The notes: generated by a model from the sequence alone, not told the origin. A stretch of DNA of 64,000 bases from Hydrangea macrophylla (GCA_033977485.1 CM066992.1:102064140-102128139), one strand, 5' to 3'; positions 12,530 through 22,544 are shown, counted from the first letter of the stretch. Numbers and translations: made by a program.

Positions 12530-13865
12530 GTTATATTATCTGTGAACTTTAAATCATCATAACTCACTCATTTTTTTAGCCTTTTTCGGTGAATTTTTTT
12601 TTTTTTTTTTAGATCATGTATTTTTTCGAGATCTACGCATTAAACTTGAAAATTGTACAAAAAAAAAAAATAATTTGGAATTTCATTTTTCATTTTTATC
12701 TTTCAGATATATAATATTATCTGTTTACACTAACAGATAACATTATGGGAATTGCTATGTACACCGCTAATTTTGCTATGTACACCGCTCACCTTTACAA
12801 AAGTAAATATTTTTAGAAGAAAAATGATTAGAATGAATGAATTTGGGTGTACATAGCAAATACACGGGTGTACATAACAATTCCCAACATTATTTGTCAA
12901 CTTTAAACCACCATAACTTTATCAATTCTTGGGTTTTTTGGGTGATTTTATTTATTATTTCATGCATTTCTTTGAGATCTACACATTGGACTTGAAAGTT
13001 GTACAAAAAAATGTAATTTGGAACTTCGGTTTTTCATTTTTATCTTTCAGAATACAAACAGATAATATTATCTGTTTACACAAACAGTTAATATTATTTG
13101 TCAACTTTAAACCACCATAACTTTATCAATTCTTGGGCTTTTTGGGTGATTTTTTTTTTTCATGTATTACTTTGAGATCTACGCATCGGACTTGAAAGTT
13201 GTACAAAAAAAAGTAATTTGGAACTTCGTTTTTTTCATTTTTATCTTTCAGAACACAAACAGATAATATTATCTGTTTACACAAACAGTTAATATTATTT
13301 GTCAACTTTAAACCACCACAACTTTATTCATTCTTGGGCCTTTGGGTGATTTTTTTTTTGATTTTATGTATTTCTTTGAGATCTACGCATCGAACTTGAA
13401 AGTTGTACAAAGAAAAGTAATTTGGAACTTCGTCTTTCATTTTTATCTTTCAGACATATAATATCATTTGTTTACGCTAACAGACAATATTATTTGTCAA
13501 CTTTAAACCACCATAACTTTATCAATTCTTGGGCTTTTTGGGTAATTTTTTTTTTTTTTTTAATTTCATGTATTTATTTAAGATCTACGCAATAGGCATG
13601 GAAATTTTACGAAAAAAAGTTAAGTTGCAGCCTAATTTTGAGGTTTTACCTATCTTACATATAATATTATCTGTTATCTGTGAGTCTAACAGATAATATT
13701 ATCCGTCAACTTTAAACTACCATAACTTTATCAATTCTTGGGTTTTTTTTGGGTGATTTCTAGATTTCGTGTATTTTTTTAAGATCTATGCATCTATGGT
13801 GCCAATTGTACGAAAGAAATATGTTTTTATTATATGTATGCGAAAAAAATACAATTTTTCAGATT
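12530..13865. repeat. Six-unit tandem array, about 195-209 bp per unit
   Basis: Units can be tracked by the phrase GTCAACTTTAAACCACCATA at 12896, 13100, 13301, 13496 and 13705, with a diverged first unit at 12542. Spacings are 204, 201, 195 and 209 bp, and about 207 bp between units 1 and 2 once the inserted element at 12746-12886 is removed. Most units carry CAGATAATATTATCTG or a variant, a 16-bp palindrome, plus GAGATCTACGCAT. No protein is encoded. Unit length and AT-richness resemble a small satellite-like array, possibly inside a larger transposon. Confidence 0.85.
12746..12886. mobile_element. 141-bp MITE-like element inserted in the tandem array
   Basis: The ends are TGGGAATTGCTATGTACACC and its near-perfect inverted copy (19 of 20 matching). 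The element is flanked by ACATTA on both sides (12740-12745 and 12887-12892). Comparison with the other array units shows that removing the element and one flank copy restores the expected unit. The apparent 6-bp duplication does not settle the superfamily. Confidence 0.75.
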
Positions 13866-14553
13866 TGTTTGATATTTAGTTTTTTTTTTTTGTCCCAGTA
13901 TTTCATGGTCAACATTGAACCCTTTTGATAGATCTCATTTTCCTAATTTCAAAACATCAAATTTTACGAAAAACGGACTTGTATAACAAAAGTTGTAGCA
14001 ATTTGAGTGTAAAAATGGCTTAATGAGATAAAGAAAAGTAACATGTGTTTTAGTTTTGAAGAGTTTTATTTGAGGGGGCTATGGCCGAAGGTCCCTAAAA
14101 AAAATGGAGTTATTAACATAATTATGTTATTATGAAAAAGAATTGATTACTTTCTAGTTTGTTTATTTATTTATGTTTTCTAATGTTTTCAAAAATAATT
14201 GGTCCACGTCCACAACTGTATTTATATGCCACATATATAATTTACAGATGAACCAATAATATCTTTAAATATGACAAAATGTATCTAAGGAAACAGATTG
14301 AAGTGTTGTCCTTTAAATAAATCAGATTGAAACAGACGAACACCACCACTATCTGTCAACACAAAGTGTCGGACAGCCAGTAACTTCATAATTTCATTTA
14401 CCCTTTTTTGCGATGTGCCCGGGGACACGAGTAATTACTACTTGTACAATTATAAGATAGAGCTTACATACACGTATTGTTTCCATGTATACATATAGTA
14501 TAAATTACACGTACACAATACCTAACCAATTGTCCTTGTGATTGCCTACTGCA
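13866..14553. other. Non-coding region with a reverse-oriented Helitron-like motif
   Basis: No gene is seen. Near 14405-14440 the minus strand reads AGTAATTACTCGTGTCCCCG followed by GGCACAT, resembling the left-end hairpin motif found at 7477 and 8290. Confidence 0.4.
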
Positions 14554-14775
14554 TAGGGGTGAAACCAAACCTACAAAAACTGAAAACCGAAACCGAACCG
14601 AAAAAATCGAGACTTTTCGATCGATTTTTCCAAATATACAATAAGCTAAAAACCGAACCAAACCGAGAAAAACCGGACAAAACCGACAAAACCGCCCTAA
14701 CCAAACATAATCGGTCGATTTTTTAGTGTTAAAAAACCGAAAAAACCGAACCGAACCAAACCGTTTTCACCCCTA
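14554..14775. mobile_element. 222-bp MITE with 8-bp TSD (hAT-like), copy 1
   Basis: TAGGGGTG at the left end and CACCCCTA at the right end are perfect inverted repeats, flanked by CTACTGCA on both sides (14546-14553 and 14776-14783). An 8-bp target duplication fits hAT-derived MITEs. The body is mostly degenerate AACCGAACC-type repeats, as in the second copy at 21387-21529. Confidence 0.8.
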
Positions 14776-14847
14776 CTACTGCATCTTGGGGCTTTAGAAA
14801 GTTAGTAAACTGACTCCGAACGGTTCGTATCATATTTGCAAGAAGGT

Positions 14848-14881
14848 GAGCATTTATCACAAGTGGGTCCCAAATTGCTTA
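14848..14881 (+). promoter_or_regulatory. Conserved upstream block of dirigent gene 2 with TCP-like site
   Basis: Counterpart of 6411-6445, with GTGGGTCC at 14863-14870. The block lies about 26 bp upstream of the TATA box here and about 80 bp upstream of it in gene 1, so the spacing to the TATA box has changed while the block itself has not. Confidence 0.45.
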
Positions 14882-14906
14882 GAAATCTCACCTTTTGTTT
14901 CACATC

Positions 14907-14914
14907 TATAAAAA
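14907..14914 (+). promoter_or_regulatory. TATA box of dirigent gene 2
   Basis: TATAAAAA lies about 70 bp before the chosen ATG. The predicted leader includes the GA tract ending at 14983. Confidence 0.6.
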
Positions 14915-14950
14915 TCTCTTATTTTTGGTTCTGTGTTACGAAAAAATTTC

Positions 14951-14983
<33 letters not shown>

Positions 14984-14988
<5 letters not shown>

Positions 14989-15559
14989 TAAACTTGCTCA
15001 GTTTGCAATGTACATTTCCCTGGTGATAACGATGGCATGGGTTGAAAGCCTTGAAGATGGTCCTAACCAAGTGAGTCAAGTGACGTGGGCCCATAGGCTT
15101 CAATCTGGAAAGGAGGTTGTGACCAAACTTCAATTCTATTTCCATGACACACTCGGTGGAAAAAGACCAAGTGCCGTACAAGTAGCTGAAGCTACAGTCA
15201 CCAAATCATCCCCAACCCGCTTTGGCTCAGTGATGATGGCGGACGATCCACTAACCGAAGGGCCAGACCCAACATCGAAGCTCGTGGGCCGAGCCCAGGG
15301 ACTATATGGGTCAGCCGGGCAGACAATTTTGGGTCTAATCATGAATATGAACTATGAGTTCACAGACGGAATATACAATGGAAGTTCTTTCAGCATTGCG
15401 GGACTAAACCCAATATCACACACAGTCCGTGAGATGGGGGTCGTTGGTGGGACCGGGCTTTTCCGGATGGCACGTGGATATGTCATTGCGCATACTCACT
15501 GGTTTGATCCTGCCACCGGTGACGCTATTGTGGGATACAATGTTACAATTGTTACATAA
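14984..15559 (+). CDS. Dirigent protein (gene 2), secreted
   Basis: A 191-residue, intron-free paralogue of the dirigent protein at 6604-7170, with the same expected role in guiding phenoxy-radical coupling in the cell wall. The start is the ATG beginning MAKLAQF. An upstream in-frame extension would read only Arg-Glu repeats from the GA tract, and the paralogue starts at the matching ATG. A signal peptide occupies about residues 1-20. Next come TKLQFYFHD, GRAQGLYGSAGQ, NGSSFSI and VGGTGLFRMARGYV, ending NVTIVT. Compared with gene 1 there are three extra residues after PNQV (SQV) and scattered substitutions. It also lacks cysteine in the mature region. Flanking homology extends about 140 bp past the stop, up to the hAT element at 15704. 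The two genes are duplicates now separated by about 7.8 kb of mostly transposon DNA. Confidence 0.93.
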
Positions 15560-15787
15560 TTTGAGGACCCACAAAAATGTTGATTAATTTTACTTTTACT
15601 TGGTTCATGACTCTTCCCTTCCCTTTCTGATTATTTTATTTCTCTATTTATCATTTACCTTGTGTTTGGTACGAGGGGAATGAAAGAGATGGGTGAAAAG
15701 AAGCAGGGCTGGCCCTGAGTTTTCGGGGGCCCTAGGCGAGCTTCTAAAATGCGGCCCCCTATTTATTAGCACAAAGTATTTAACTAA

Positions 15788-16005
15788 AATATGATACAAA
15801 AAATAACCTTGCATACAATTAACTTTAGAGCAATCCACTTTACAACAAGGTAAAAAGTATTCTAAACCATCACCTATACATTACCCTTCTTGCTTAAATG
15901 CGATACAAAAAATAACCTTGCATACACTTAGCTTAGAGCAATCCACTTTACAAGGAGGCAAAAAGTATTCTAACCTATCACCTAAACATTACCCTTCTCG
16001 CATTT
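15788..16005 (-). repeat. Tail duplication of about 110 bp in the hAT element
   Basis: GATACAAAAAATAACCTTGC heads two tandem units (about 15792 and 15902), each ending in ACATTACCCTTCT. The unit nearer the gene contains the transposase stop codon and last codons; the other is an extra copy in the 3' untranslated region. Confidence 0.8.
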
Positions 16006-18482
16006 TTAGCCGCAAAATTACTAATTAAACTAGTATAATCGAGCTTTTCTATCATATCCTTTTCAATAGATAGCATAGCCAGTCCATTCAATCTTTCTTG
16101 TGACATAGTTGAACGTAGATACGATTTGATCAACTTCAACTTTGAGAAGCTTCTCTCTGCAAATGCAACTGTAACGGGTATAGTCAAGAGTATTCTATAA
16201 TAAATCCATGCATTTGGGAAACATCCTTCCATTGCTTTCAAATAATTAAGCACTTCAATTGACTTTTTTATTTTGTTTGGTAAAACTTCTTTCAAGACCT
16301 TCAATTCTGAAAATAAATCGCTTCCATCAATATCCGAATGCAAGTCATGTTTTAGAAAACTTTCAAGGTTGGCACAACAAGTCTTCAAACTATCACCATC
16401 CATAGATTTCAACTTCTCCAAATCAAACAAAAAGCCAAAAGTTTCTTCATATGCCTGAAATTGTTCAAACCTACTCTTAAGTGAAGAAAGAGCTTGATCA
16501 ACTATGTATAGGAAGTAATTAACTCGAAAGGATTCCTCGGGTAATTGTATTGCCTCTTCACTAACATTCTCATCAAATTGTTTTTTCCTACGAATTACTC
16601 GTTTTTCACGAAATATTGGCTCAATCTCCATTATAGTGGCAACTTCTTTAGCTTCAATCATGGCATCTTGAAACCCAGTTTCTGTATAACTTTCTAAGTA
16701 GGAAATGAGTCCTTTTAATTGATCCAGAGCAACATCCATATGCATATCCTCATTTTGAAGGGTCTTACTAACAAGATTAATAGCAAACAATAGATTATGC
16801 CATATTATCATGCCAAGCAAGAATTCAAAATTCTCAATTTCATATGTTGCAAGAGACTCGGCTTCACTCTTTGTTTTGGGATCTTCACTAGTACTTGCCA
16901 AGTGAACCAAAGCATCTCTTATTTGTGGAGCTTGATACCGTAATGCTTTAACACTTTCAACCCGACTTTCCCAGCGTGTTTGCGACAATGGCTTAAGAGT
17001 GAGACCATCAACATGATCTTTGAAAACTTTCCATCTCTTCGTAGAAGATGAAAACATTGCATATATTCTTTGAACCACTCCAAAGAAAGATATAGCTTTT
17101 GAACAAGAGTTGGCCATATCACATAGCGCAAGGTTAAGACTATGACAACCACATGGAGTATAGAACGCTCTAGGATTGATTTCTAATAGCCTACTTTGCA
17201 CACCCCTATGTTTTCCCTTCATATTAGATCCATTGTCATATCCTTGTCCCCTCACATCACCGATGTCAAGTTGAAGAGTGTTCAATACCTCTTTAAGCTC
17301 ATTAAAAAGTCCAAGCCCTGATGTGTCATGCACTTTTAAGAACTCTAAAAAGTACTCTTCCACTTTTATCGGACTCGTTGAAACATCTATACATCGAATT
17401 ACAAGAGTCATTTGTTCTTCATGACTAACATCTGGTGTACAATCTAATATTATTGAAAAGTACTTTGCTCCTTTGATCTTTCTAACAATTGTACCTTTAA
17501 TCTCACTTGCCAACATTACTATCAATTCATTTTGGATTTTGTGGCCAAGATAGTGATAATGAATCTCACGCTTTTCAATACGTCGCATATGCTCTTGCAT
17601 TACGGTATCAAATTCAGCAATCATTTCAATGAGGCTTAAAAAATTTCCATTGTTTTCTTGAAAAACCTTCTCATTGTCTCCACGAAATGCTAAATTATTC
17701 TTAGCAAGCGTTTTCACCACAGCAAGTATCCTCACTAATACTTGTCTCCAATGTTCTTTCTCTTTGTTAATTTGTTCTTGTGCACTTTTATCGATTGTTT
17801 TATTCTTTTCCATTCTCATATCTAATTCAATCCACATGTTCATGCAAGTAATGTGCTCATTACTAGTTTCATGAGTTTTAAGCCTATGAGCAAGATTTTT
17901 CCAATCATTAAATCCTTCATTCGCCAAATGTGTATCATTTCCTTCTTTCTTAAACAACTTACAACAAAAGCAAAACACCTTGTTCCCAATAACCGAGTAG
18001 ATTAGCCATTTTCTCTCATGCCTCTCTTTGTTTGGTAAATGTCTAGTGTAATGCACGGAAGAGAAATGTCTTTTACCTTCATCTTTTGGATATTGAAAAT
18101 GGATGTCACAATCTCTTACGGGACCTCTTTCTATTAGTAAGTCCCTCATCGCTTGATCAACATCGCCCCAATTTATGGGATCATATAAGTTTGAAGATGC
18201 AAATTCTTCTCCCCGATGTTCATTTCGCTCATTCACTAATTTTTCGTGTTCTTCATTACAATTCTCGGCCCGAAGCTCCTCTTCCTCATTCACTACTTCG
18301 ACAGTTGGAACTTCATTTGGACCTTCAATTGGAACTTCATTTGGATATTCAATTGGAACTTCATTCTCTATTTGTCTCCTAAAAAATTTACCAAGTGCTC
18401 CGACTTGAGATTGAATCAGTCCATCTATCTTTTGTTTTTTCTTTCTTTTCTCGTATCCAGAAATGTACTTCCTAGGTGGCAT
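15978..18482 (-). CDS. hAT transposase with TTF-type zinc finger (ZMYM1-like)
   Basis: An 834-residue uninterrupted protein. The ATG at 18482 (MPPRKY) is chosen because four codons further upstream there is only a TTG. Order of parts: a basic KRKKKQK stretch near residue 15 (nuclear-localisation-like); an acidic linker with EVPIE repeats (about 40-90); a TTF-type zinc-binding region with FCFCCKLF at about 171-178 and a following H-x-H pattern; a DUF4371/hAT catalytic region with DCTPD (about 347), GQGYDNGSN (Asp about 416) and CGCHSLNL (about 444-451); TRW (about 504); and the hAT dimerisation segment with AERSFSKLK (Glu about 776). The D, D and E expected of hAT enzymes are all present. In the family these enzymes cut and paste DNA in the nucleus. 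It could be an active transposase or a retained host gene; the surrounding terminal repeats favour the former. Confidence 0.9.
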   Translation of the reverse strand: MPPRKYISGYEKRKKKQKIDGLIQSQVGALGKFFRRQIENEVPIEYPNEVPIEGPNEVPTVEVVNEEEELRAENCNEEHEKLVNERNEHRGEEFASSNLYDPINWGDVDQAMRDLLIERGPVRDCDIHFQYPKDEGKRHFSSVHYTRHLPNKERHERKWLIYSVIGNKVFCFCCKLFKKEGNDTHLANEGFNDWKNLAHRLKTHETSNEHITCMNMWIELDMRMEKNKTIDKSAQEQINKEKEHWRQVLVRILAVVKTLAKNNLAFRGDNEKVFQENNGNFLSLIEMIAEFDTVMQEHMRRIEKREIHYHYLGHKIQNELIVMLASEIKGTIVRKIKGAKYFSIILDCTPDVSHEEQMTLVIRCIDVSTSPIKVEEYFLEFLKVHDTSGLGLFNELKEVLNTLQLDIGDVRGQGYDNGSNMKGKHRGVQSRLLEINPRAFYTPCGCHSLNLALCDMANSCSKAISFFGVVQRIYAMFSSSTKRWKVFKDHVDGLTLKPLSQTRWESRVESVKALRYQAPQIRDALVHLASTSEDPKTKSEAESLATYEIENFEFLLGMIIWHNLLFAINLVSKTLQNEDMHMDVALDQLKGLISYLESYTETGFQDAMIEAKEVATIMEIEPIFREKRVIRRKKQFDENVSEEAIQLPEESFRVNYFLYIVDQALSSLKSRFEQFQAYEETFGFLFDLEKLKSMDGDSLKTCCANLESFLKHDLHSDIDGSDLFSELKVLKEVLPNKIKKSIEVLNYLKAMEGCFPNAWIYYRILLTIPVTVAFAERSFSKLKLIKSYLRSTMSQERLNGLAMLSIEKDMIEKLDYTSLISNFAAKNARRVMFR

Positions 18483-19284
18483 GTCCACAACCAATAACCA
18501 ATCCTATACCAATAAAGTTTAGAAACCATAAGCTAGACCTTAAATAACTATAAGTTTAAGGCTTTAAGCTAGATAATAGAACAAATAGTTGAGATGCACA
18601 CCAACAAAAAAAAAAAAAAAAAACCCTAAAATTAATGAAATACGGACAAAAAATTTAAAAATCAGCCCAAAAATAGTTCAAACAAACACAACTGAGTAAC
18701 TGACAACTTCATAACTAACAAAATACTTCTCAAAAAAATAAAAATCAACAATTAAATATTCAAATCCACAAGCCATCTAATGAAACCCAACAAACAATTG
18801 AATTATTGGAGCAATGGTCAAGACCCAAAGTTAAAACGAGAGAGAGAGAGAGATATTACCAGACCGGAGACAGAGAGCAATGGGCTGGGAATGCTTTTGA
18901 ATCTTGATTCACAAGTCCCACTCTCGCAGTCCTTATAGTCGTGTAGAATGCTGATGGAGTTTTGGGAAGAGGTCTGGTTTTGAAGTGTGTTTTTGTTGGG
19001 AATGAAAATTTGATTTGGTTTTGACTTTGGGGGAATAAATATATTAGAATATAGCCTACATAGATATTAGATATTAGGAACTGATAGTCTGATACGTATA
19101 TGTATCTTAGGAGAGTGGCTTAAGTTTGTATTTTGGCTTTGGGCTTTTTCTATTGGGCTGAAAATTGCTTGGGGTGCTCTAATACTATAAGTATATATTT
19201 GGAGAATTAGGGGCCCTTAAAATGTTAAGAGAATTGGGGGCCCTAGGCATTGGCCTATATGGCCTTTGCCCAGGGCCGGGCCTG
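18483..19284 (-). other. 5' region of the hAT transposase gene
   Basis: No reading frame of substance. It holds poly-A/T, a short GA tract (about 18838-18852) and the CCCTAGGC-rich right terminus. The promoter of the minus-strand transposase should lie here, but I could not pick a convincing TATA box. Confidence 0.4.
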
Positions 19285-19499
19285 TTGGAACCTTTGGTTT
19301 TTGGAGTTTGGGTGTATTTTCCCCTCTTTAGGACAAGATAAATGAAAATTTTCTTATCGTTCAAAAAAAAAAAAAAAACTCAAAAACAATTCAAATGCAC
19401 AGCAGTGGACACCACGCCCCATGCCTCATATAAAGTCAAAATTTAGAATAGAGGTAAAAAGTGAAAGTTCAAGACTAGCAATAATTACCTAATTGCTTA

Positions 19500-20884
19500 T
19501 CAATTTGGTTTGTTGGGTTGTCGATCAGGAGGAGCGAGCGTAAACGATAGTAACACCCATGCGCAATGTTTGGAAGCATCAAGGCAAATCTTTGCTTGGT
19601 AAGTATTCTTGACTCCATTATGATCAATTGCCTCCAAGGTAATATAATACATCATACCACAAACGACCTGACAAGCCGTCTCCACCACTCTCACGAACTC
19701 AAGGTTTGTATTCTATGAAAGAAAGAAAGAAAGAAACATGTGCAAATTATTAATTGAATTAGGACCCCCAGAACTCACTCACTCACTCACTAGAGTACGC
19801 AATAGGAATGAATAGTAATAATAATAATAATAATACACACAAAATAAAAACGTAACTCCTTGCTCTATTCTAAATCGATCTCTAAGAAAAAAGAGACAAA
19901 AAGACCTCTCAATTATATTTCTTTTAGAATATTCATTCTGTATAAATATATCAGAAAAACATGTTCAAATTCATAATAATAATATAGAATTAGAAATTCC
20001 TAAACCCCAAAAAAAAAAAAAAAAAAAAAGCATAAACAAGAAGAATTCTATTTAGAATTCCTTTTCTTTAGAAATAATCCTAGATGCATGAGATGAAAAC
20101 AACCAAATCCTTCCTCTCCCCCAGACCAAAAAAAAAAAAACCCTCGATTTGGAGAAAGCGCAAAAATAAATTAATTAGTGCAAATCACATGATCAAATAA
20201 AAGCTCATGCAGTGGGAAGGGGATTGTTGAGTACGTAAAATCCAAACAAATTAAACCTGTTGCTTGTTGTACTGTTCCACAGCAGTAATGGCAGGTTCTT
20301 TGATATGGGGATCATCTAAAGATCCCGAGTGCTTTAGTAATCCGGCGTAGAACACATCATGCGCATCAGGGAGGAGGACGTCCAAACCCAAACCCTGTTA
20401 TTAATTAAAATATCTAATAAGAAAACCTATGCCATATATATTGCCATAATTATTAGAAGATAATATCATCATCATCATACGATTAATTGACATATATAGT
20501 GCAATATTATAATAATAATAATTATTATTATTATTATTATTATAGAACTCATGTAATTAATCTTTGAATATATACCTTATAAGTTGGCTTATTAGGATTA
20601 GGATAAAATTGAAGATCATCGTCATCCGAAAATGGAGAAATGAGAACTTCTCCTCCATCTCCATCTCCATCATCTGTATGCGTAGTAGTGGTGGTGGTGG
20701 TGGTGGTAGTGTAGGAATGAGGAGGAGACAGTAGATGATTCACAGTCGTTGGATTCACAGCACCTAAAAACAACCCTAGGAGATTTGTCCTCCTCATGAC
20801 ATGATCATCATGAATATGGTTGTTAAAAACAGTAACAGTTTTAATACCCACTTTCACAAGCATAATACAACGAAGAGCAGCCAT
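19500..20884 (-). CDS. Cystatin-like protein with unusual N-terminal extension (three exons)
   Basis: Reconstructed as exon 1 20884-20576, exon 2 20394-20257 and exon 3 19712-19500, giving 219 residues. Both introns are phase 0 and canonical: AAG|GTATAT to AACAG|GGT, and CAG|GTTTAA to CATAG|AAT. The C-terminal half is a phytocystatin fold: an AVEQYNKQQNTNLEFVRVV helix/strand segment, then QVVCG, an exact match to the protease-binding QxVxG loop, then MYYITLEAID and YQAKICLD. Cystatins block papain-type cysteine proteases. The usual second-loop PW is replaced by AW (HCAWVLLSF), so inhibition may be weaker. The N-terminus is not cystatin: MAALRCIMLVKV to LLGLFLGAV weakly resembles the start of an MPN/Mov34 domain, followed by poly-Thr and an acidic tract. 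No signal peptide is evident. The domain call is good; the N-terminal relationship is speculative. Confidence 0.75.
20510..20545. repeat. AAT/ATT palindromic microsatellite
   Basis: AATAATAATA followed directly by ATTATTATT repeats forms a perfect snapback in the region just downstream of the first donor site, inside intron 1 of the cystatin-like gene. Confidence 0.8.
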
Positions 20885-21057
20885 GGGGATGGATGGGGGG
20901 TTTCGCTTGGTTAGGGACCTCGACGCTAGACAAATGTGATCAATCAATAGGAGAAGCTAAAAATTGGACGTCAACGACTCACACCACGTTATCATGCTGA
21001 TTTGGCGTGACGGGCTCACTGAATAATTTCTCAATAAATAGGGTTTTGATAAAAAAA

Positions 21058-21218
21058 TGTTGGGCACACAGTACATTTCACAAGAGTGCTTTAAATGGAT
21101 TGTACCCTGTGCTGTTTAAAATTTTTACACTTTTCTATGCACCACTTACATAGCATAGAGTACATACATTTAAAACCCTGTTGTAAAATATATTGTGAAA
21201 TGTATTATATGTCTAACA
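21058..21218. mobile_element. 161-bp inverted-repeat element (MITE-like)
   Basis: TGTTGGGCACACAGTACATT at the left and the inverse of the right end, TGTTAGACATATAATACATT, are imperfect terminal inverted repeats, both continuing TTCACAA. Flanking A-rich sequence makes the target duplication unreadable. It lies upstream of the cystatin-like gene. Confidence 0.45.
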
Positions 21219-21354
21219 TTTCTCGATTTTGATTGCTAGCAAAATAATAATAAGGATAATTACATCATCACCCCCTTAAACTATAACCTTATTTTAACTC
21301 ACCCCTAAACTAATTTACCCGATAGGTACACCACACACAGCCCGCCCGCCCTCT

Positions 21355-21380
21355 CCCCCCCCCCCCCCCCCCCCCCCCCC
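21355..21380. repeat. Poly-C tract of about 26 bases
   Basis: A C run directly abuts the TSD of the MITE at 21387. On the minus strand it could form a G-quadruplex. The exact length may be unreliable. Confidence 0.85.
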
Positions 21381-21386
21381 AACCAT

Positions 21387-21529
21387 TAGGGGTGTAAACG
21401 GTTCGGTTTGGTTCGGAGTGTGTAAATTTGTGGTTTGATTTCGGTTTTGCACTGCACAAATTAAATTAAAACCGACCGAACCGATCGGTTCGGTTCGGTT
21501 CGGTTTGGTTCGGTTTTTGAACACCCCTA
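21387..21529. mobile_element. 143-bp MITE with 8-bp TSD (hAT-like), copy 2
   Basis: TAGGGGTG and CACCCCTA ends, flanked by CCAACCAT (21379-21386) and CTAACCAT (21530-21537), seven of eight matching. The body has GGTTCGGTTCGGTTTGG repeats, in opposite orientation to most of copy 1 at 14554-14775. Confidence 0.75.
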
Positions 21530-21537
21530 CTAACCAT

Positions 21538-22544
21538 AGACCCATCACACATAGCACCCTTCCGTTAGTAATTTTAACGGAAAAAGGCATTTGGAATTTT
21601 GGATGAAATTATATTTATGATTAACTCTCAACATATTCATTCAAAAGGTGAGAAATTGTCACTAAATAATACAAATTTGATGAAAAATTTCTTATTTATG
21701 TTCAAAAACAAAAATAAAAATCTTATGACTCATTTCTTACACTGCAACATTAGTGTGAAATTTTACACTACAACTAGTTCATTAGTGTAAAATTTTACAT
21801 AGATATTTATTAAATCTGATGTTGACTTGCCATTCATATATGAGAAAATTAGTGGAAAATCTCTCAATGACTCTTAAGAGTTTAGGGTTCAAAAGATAGC
21901 TTAGTTTGTTAAATCTCTCTCTAATTGAAACTTATATTTGGTAAACATCCCTAAACAAAATATTTTCTCTCTTTCTCTGAGATCTGGGTCTGCCTCCACT
22001 ACGATCGATCTGCCACCACCACCACAGAGCTACCGCCCTCTGCCACCACTACTACCACCACGATCGCGACCATAGCCAACTACCACCACTATCCCAAGTC
22101 TCTGCCACCTCCACCATCGCCATTGTTTCAACCACTACACCCGGCCATCTCCGACGAGCTCAAACTAGATCCGGCAATATCCGACGAGCTCGAACCAGAT
22201 CCGGCCATCTCCGACGAGCTCGAATTAGATTCGGCCATCTCCACGTTAGTTGCAGGTTTTATAAATATTAGTGAAATTTCACTTGTTATAGGAAAAGTTA
22301 AGTAAAATTTCACTTAACAAGTGAAATTTCACTTGTTTTTTACTCGCTAGTGGTGGTGGGGTGGTCGCCGGAGATAGGGGTGGTGGTAATGGTGGTAGAG
22401 TTATATGATGAAGATGAGAGCATTTTAATCTAAGAAATAGGAAGGTGGCTTATCCTTAATGATAGATTTAAGTTGTCCTTAATATTAAAAAATCTTATGC
22501 ATTAGTCATTTCCCCATAACTGCCCCAATATACATAGTAGAATT
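21538..22544. other. Non-coding region with short minisatellite
   Basis: CCACCACC-rich low-complexity sequence (about 22005-22100) is followed by the 30-bp minisatellite at 22141-22240 and by several copies of the palindromic phrase GTGAAATTTCAC. No gene is supported. Confidence 0.5.
22141..22240. repeat. 30-bp minisatellite, about 3.3 copies
   Basis: Units beginning CCGGCCATCTCCGACGAGCT repeat every 30 bp. Because 30 is a multiple of 3 the array stays open and would read as a PAISDELxxD peptide repeat, but no supporting gene structure is visible. Confidence 0.8.

Larger units (their letters stand above)
15704..19284 (-). mobile_element. hAT-superfamily DNA transposon, apparently autonomous
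   Basis: The left end CAGGGCTGGCCCTG (15704) and the inverse of the right end, CAGGCCCGGCCCTG (ending 19284), form imperfect terminal inverted repeats with the CAGGG start common in hAT elements. GGGGGCCCTAGGC occurs near both ends. The single internal gene is the transposase at 15978-18482. The expected 8-bp target duplication is not visible (AAAAGAAG against TTGGAACC), so an end may be mis-set or one flank may have changed. It interrupts the shared 3' flank of dirigent gene 2. Confidence 0.7.

Noticed and set aside
15696..19292. 8-bp target duplication for the hAT element
   Set aside because: The flanking octamers AAAAGAAG and TTGGAACC do not match; not claimed.
22123..22305. Frame with PAISDELxxD peptide repeats
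   Set aside because: The frame stays open only because the minisatellite unit is 30 bp; no start context, splice sites or homologous domain.
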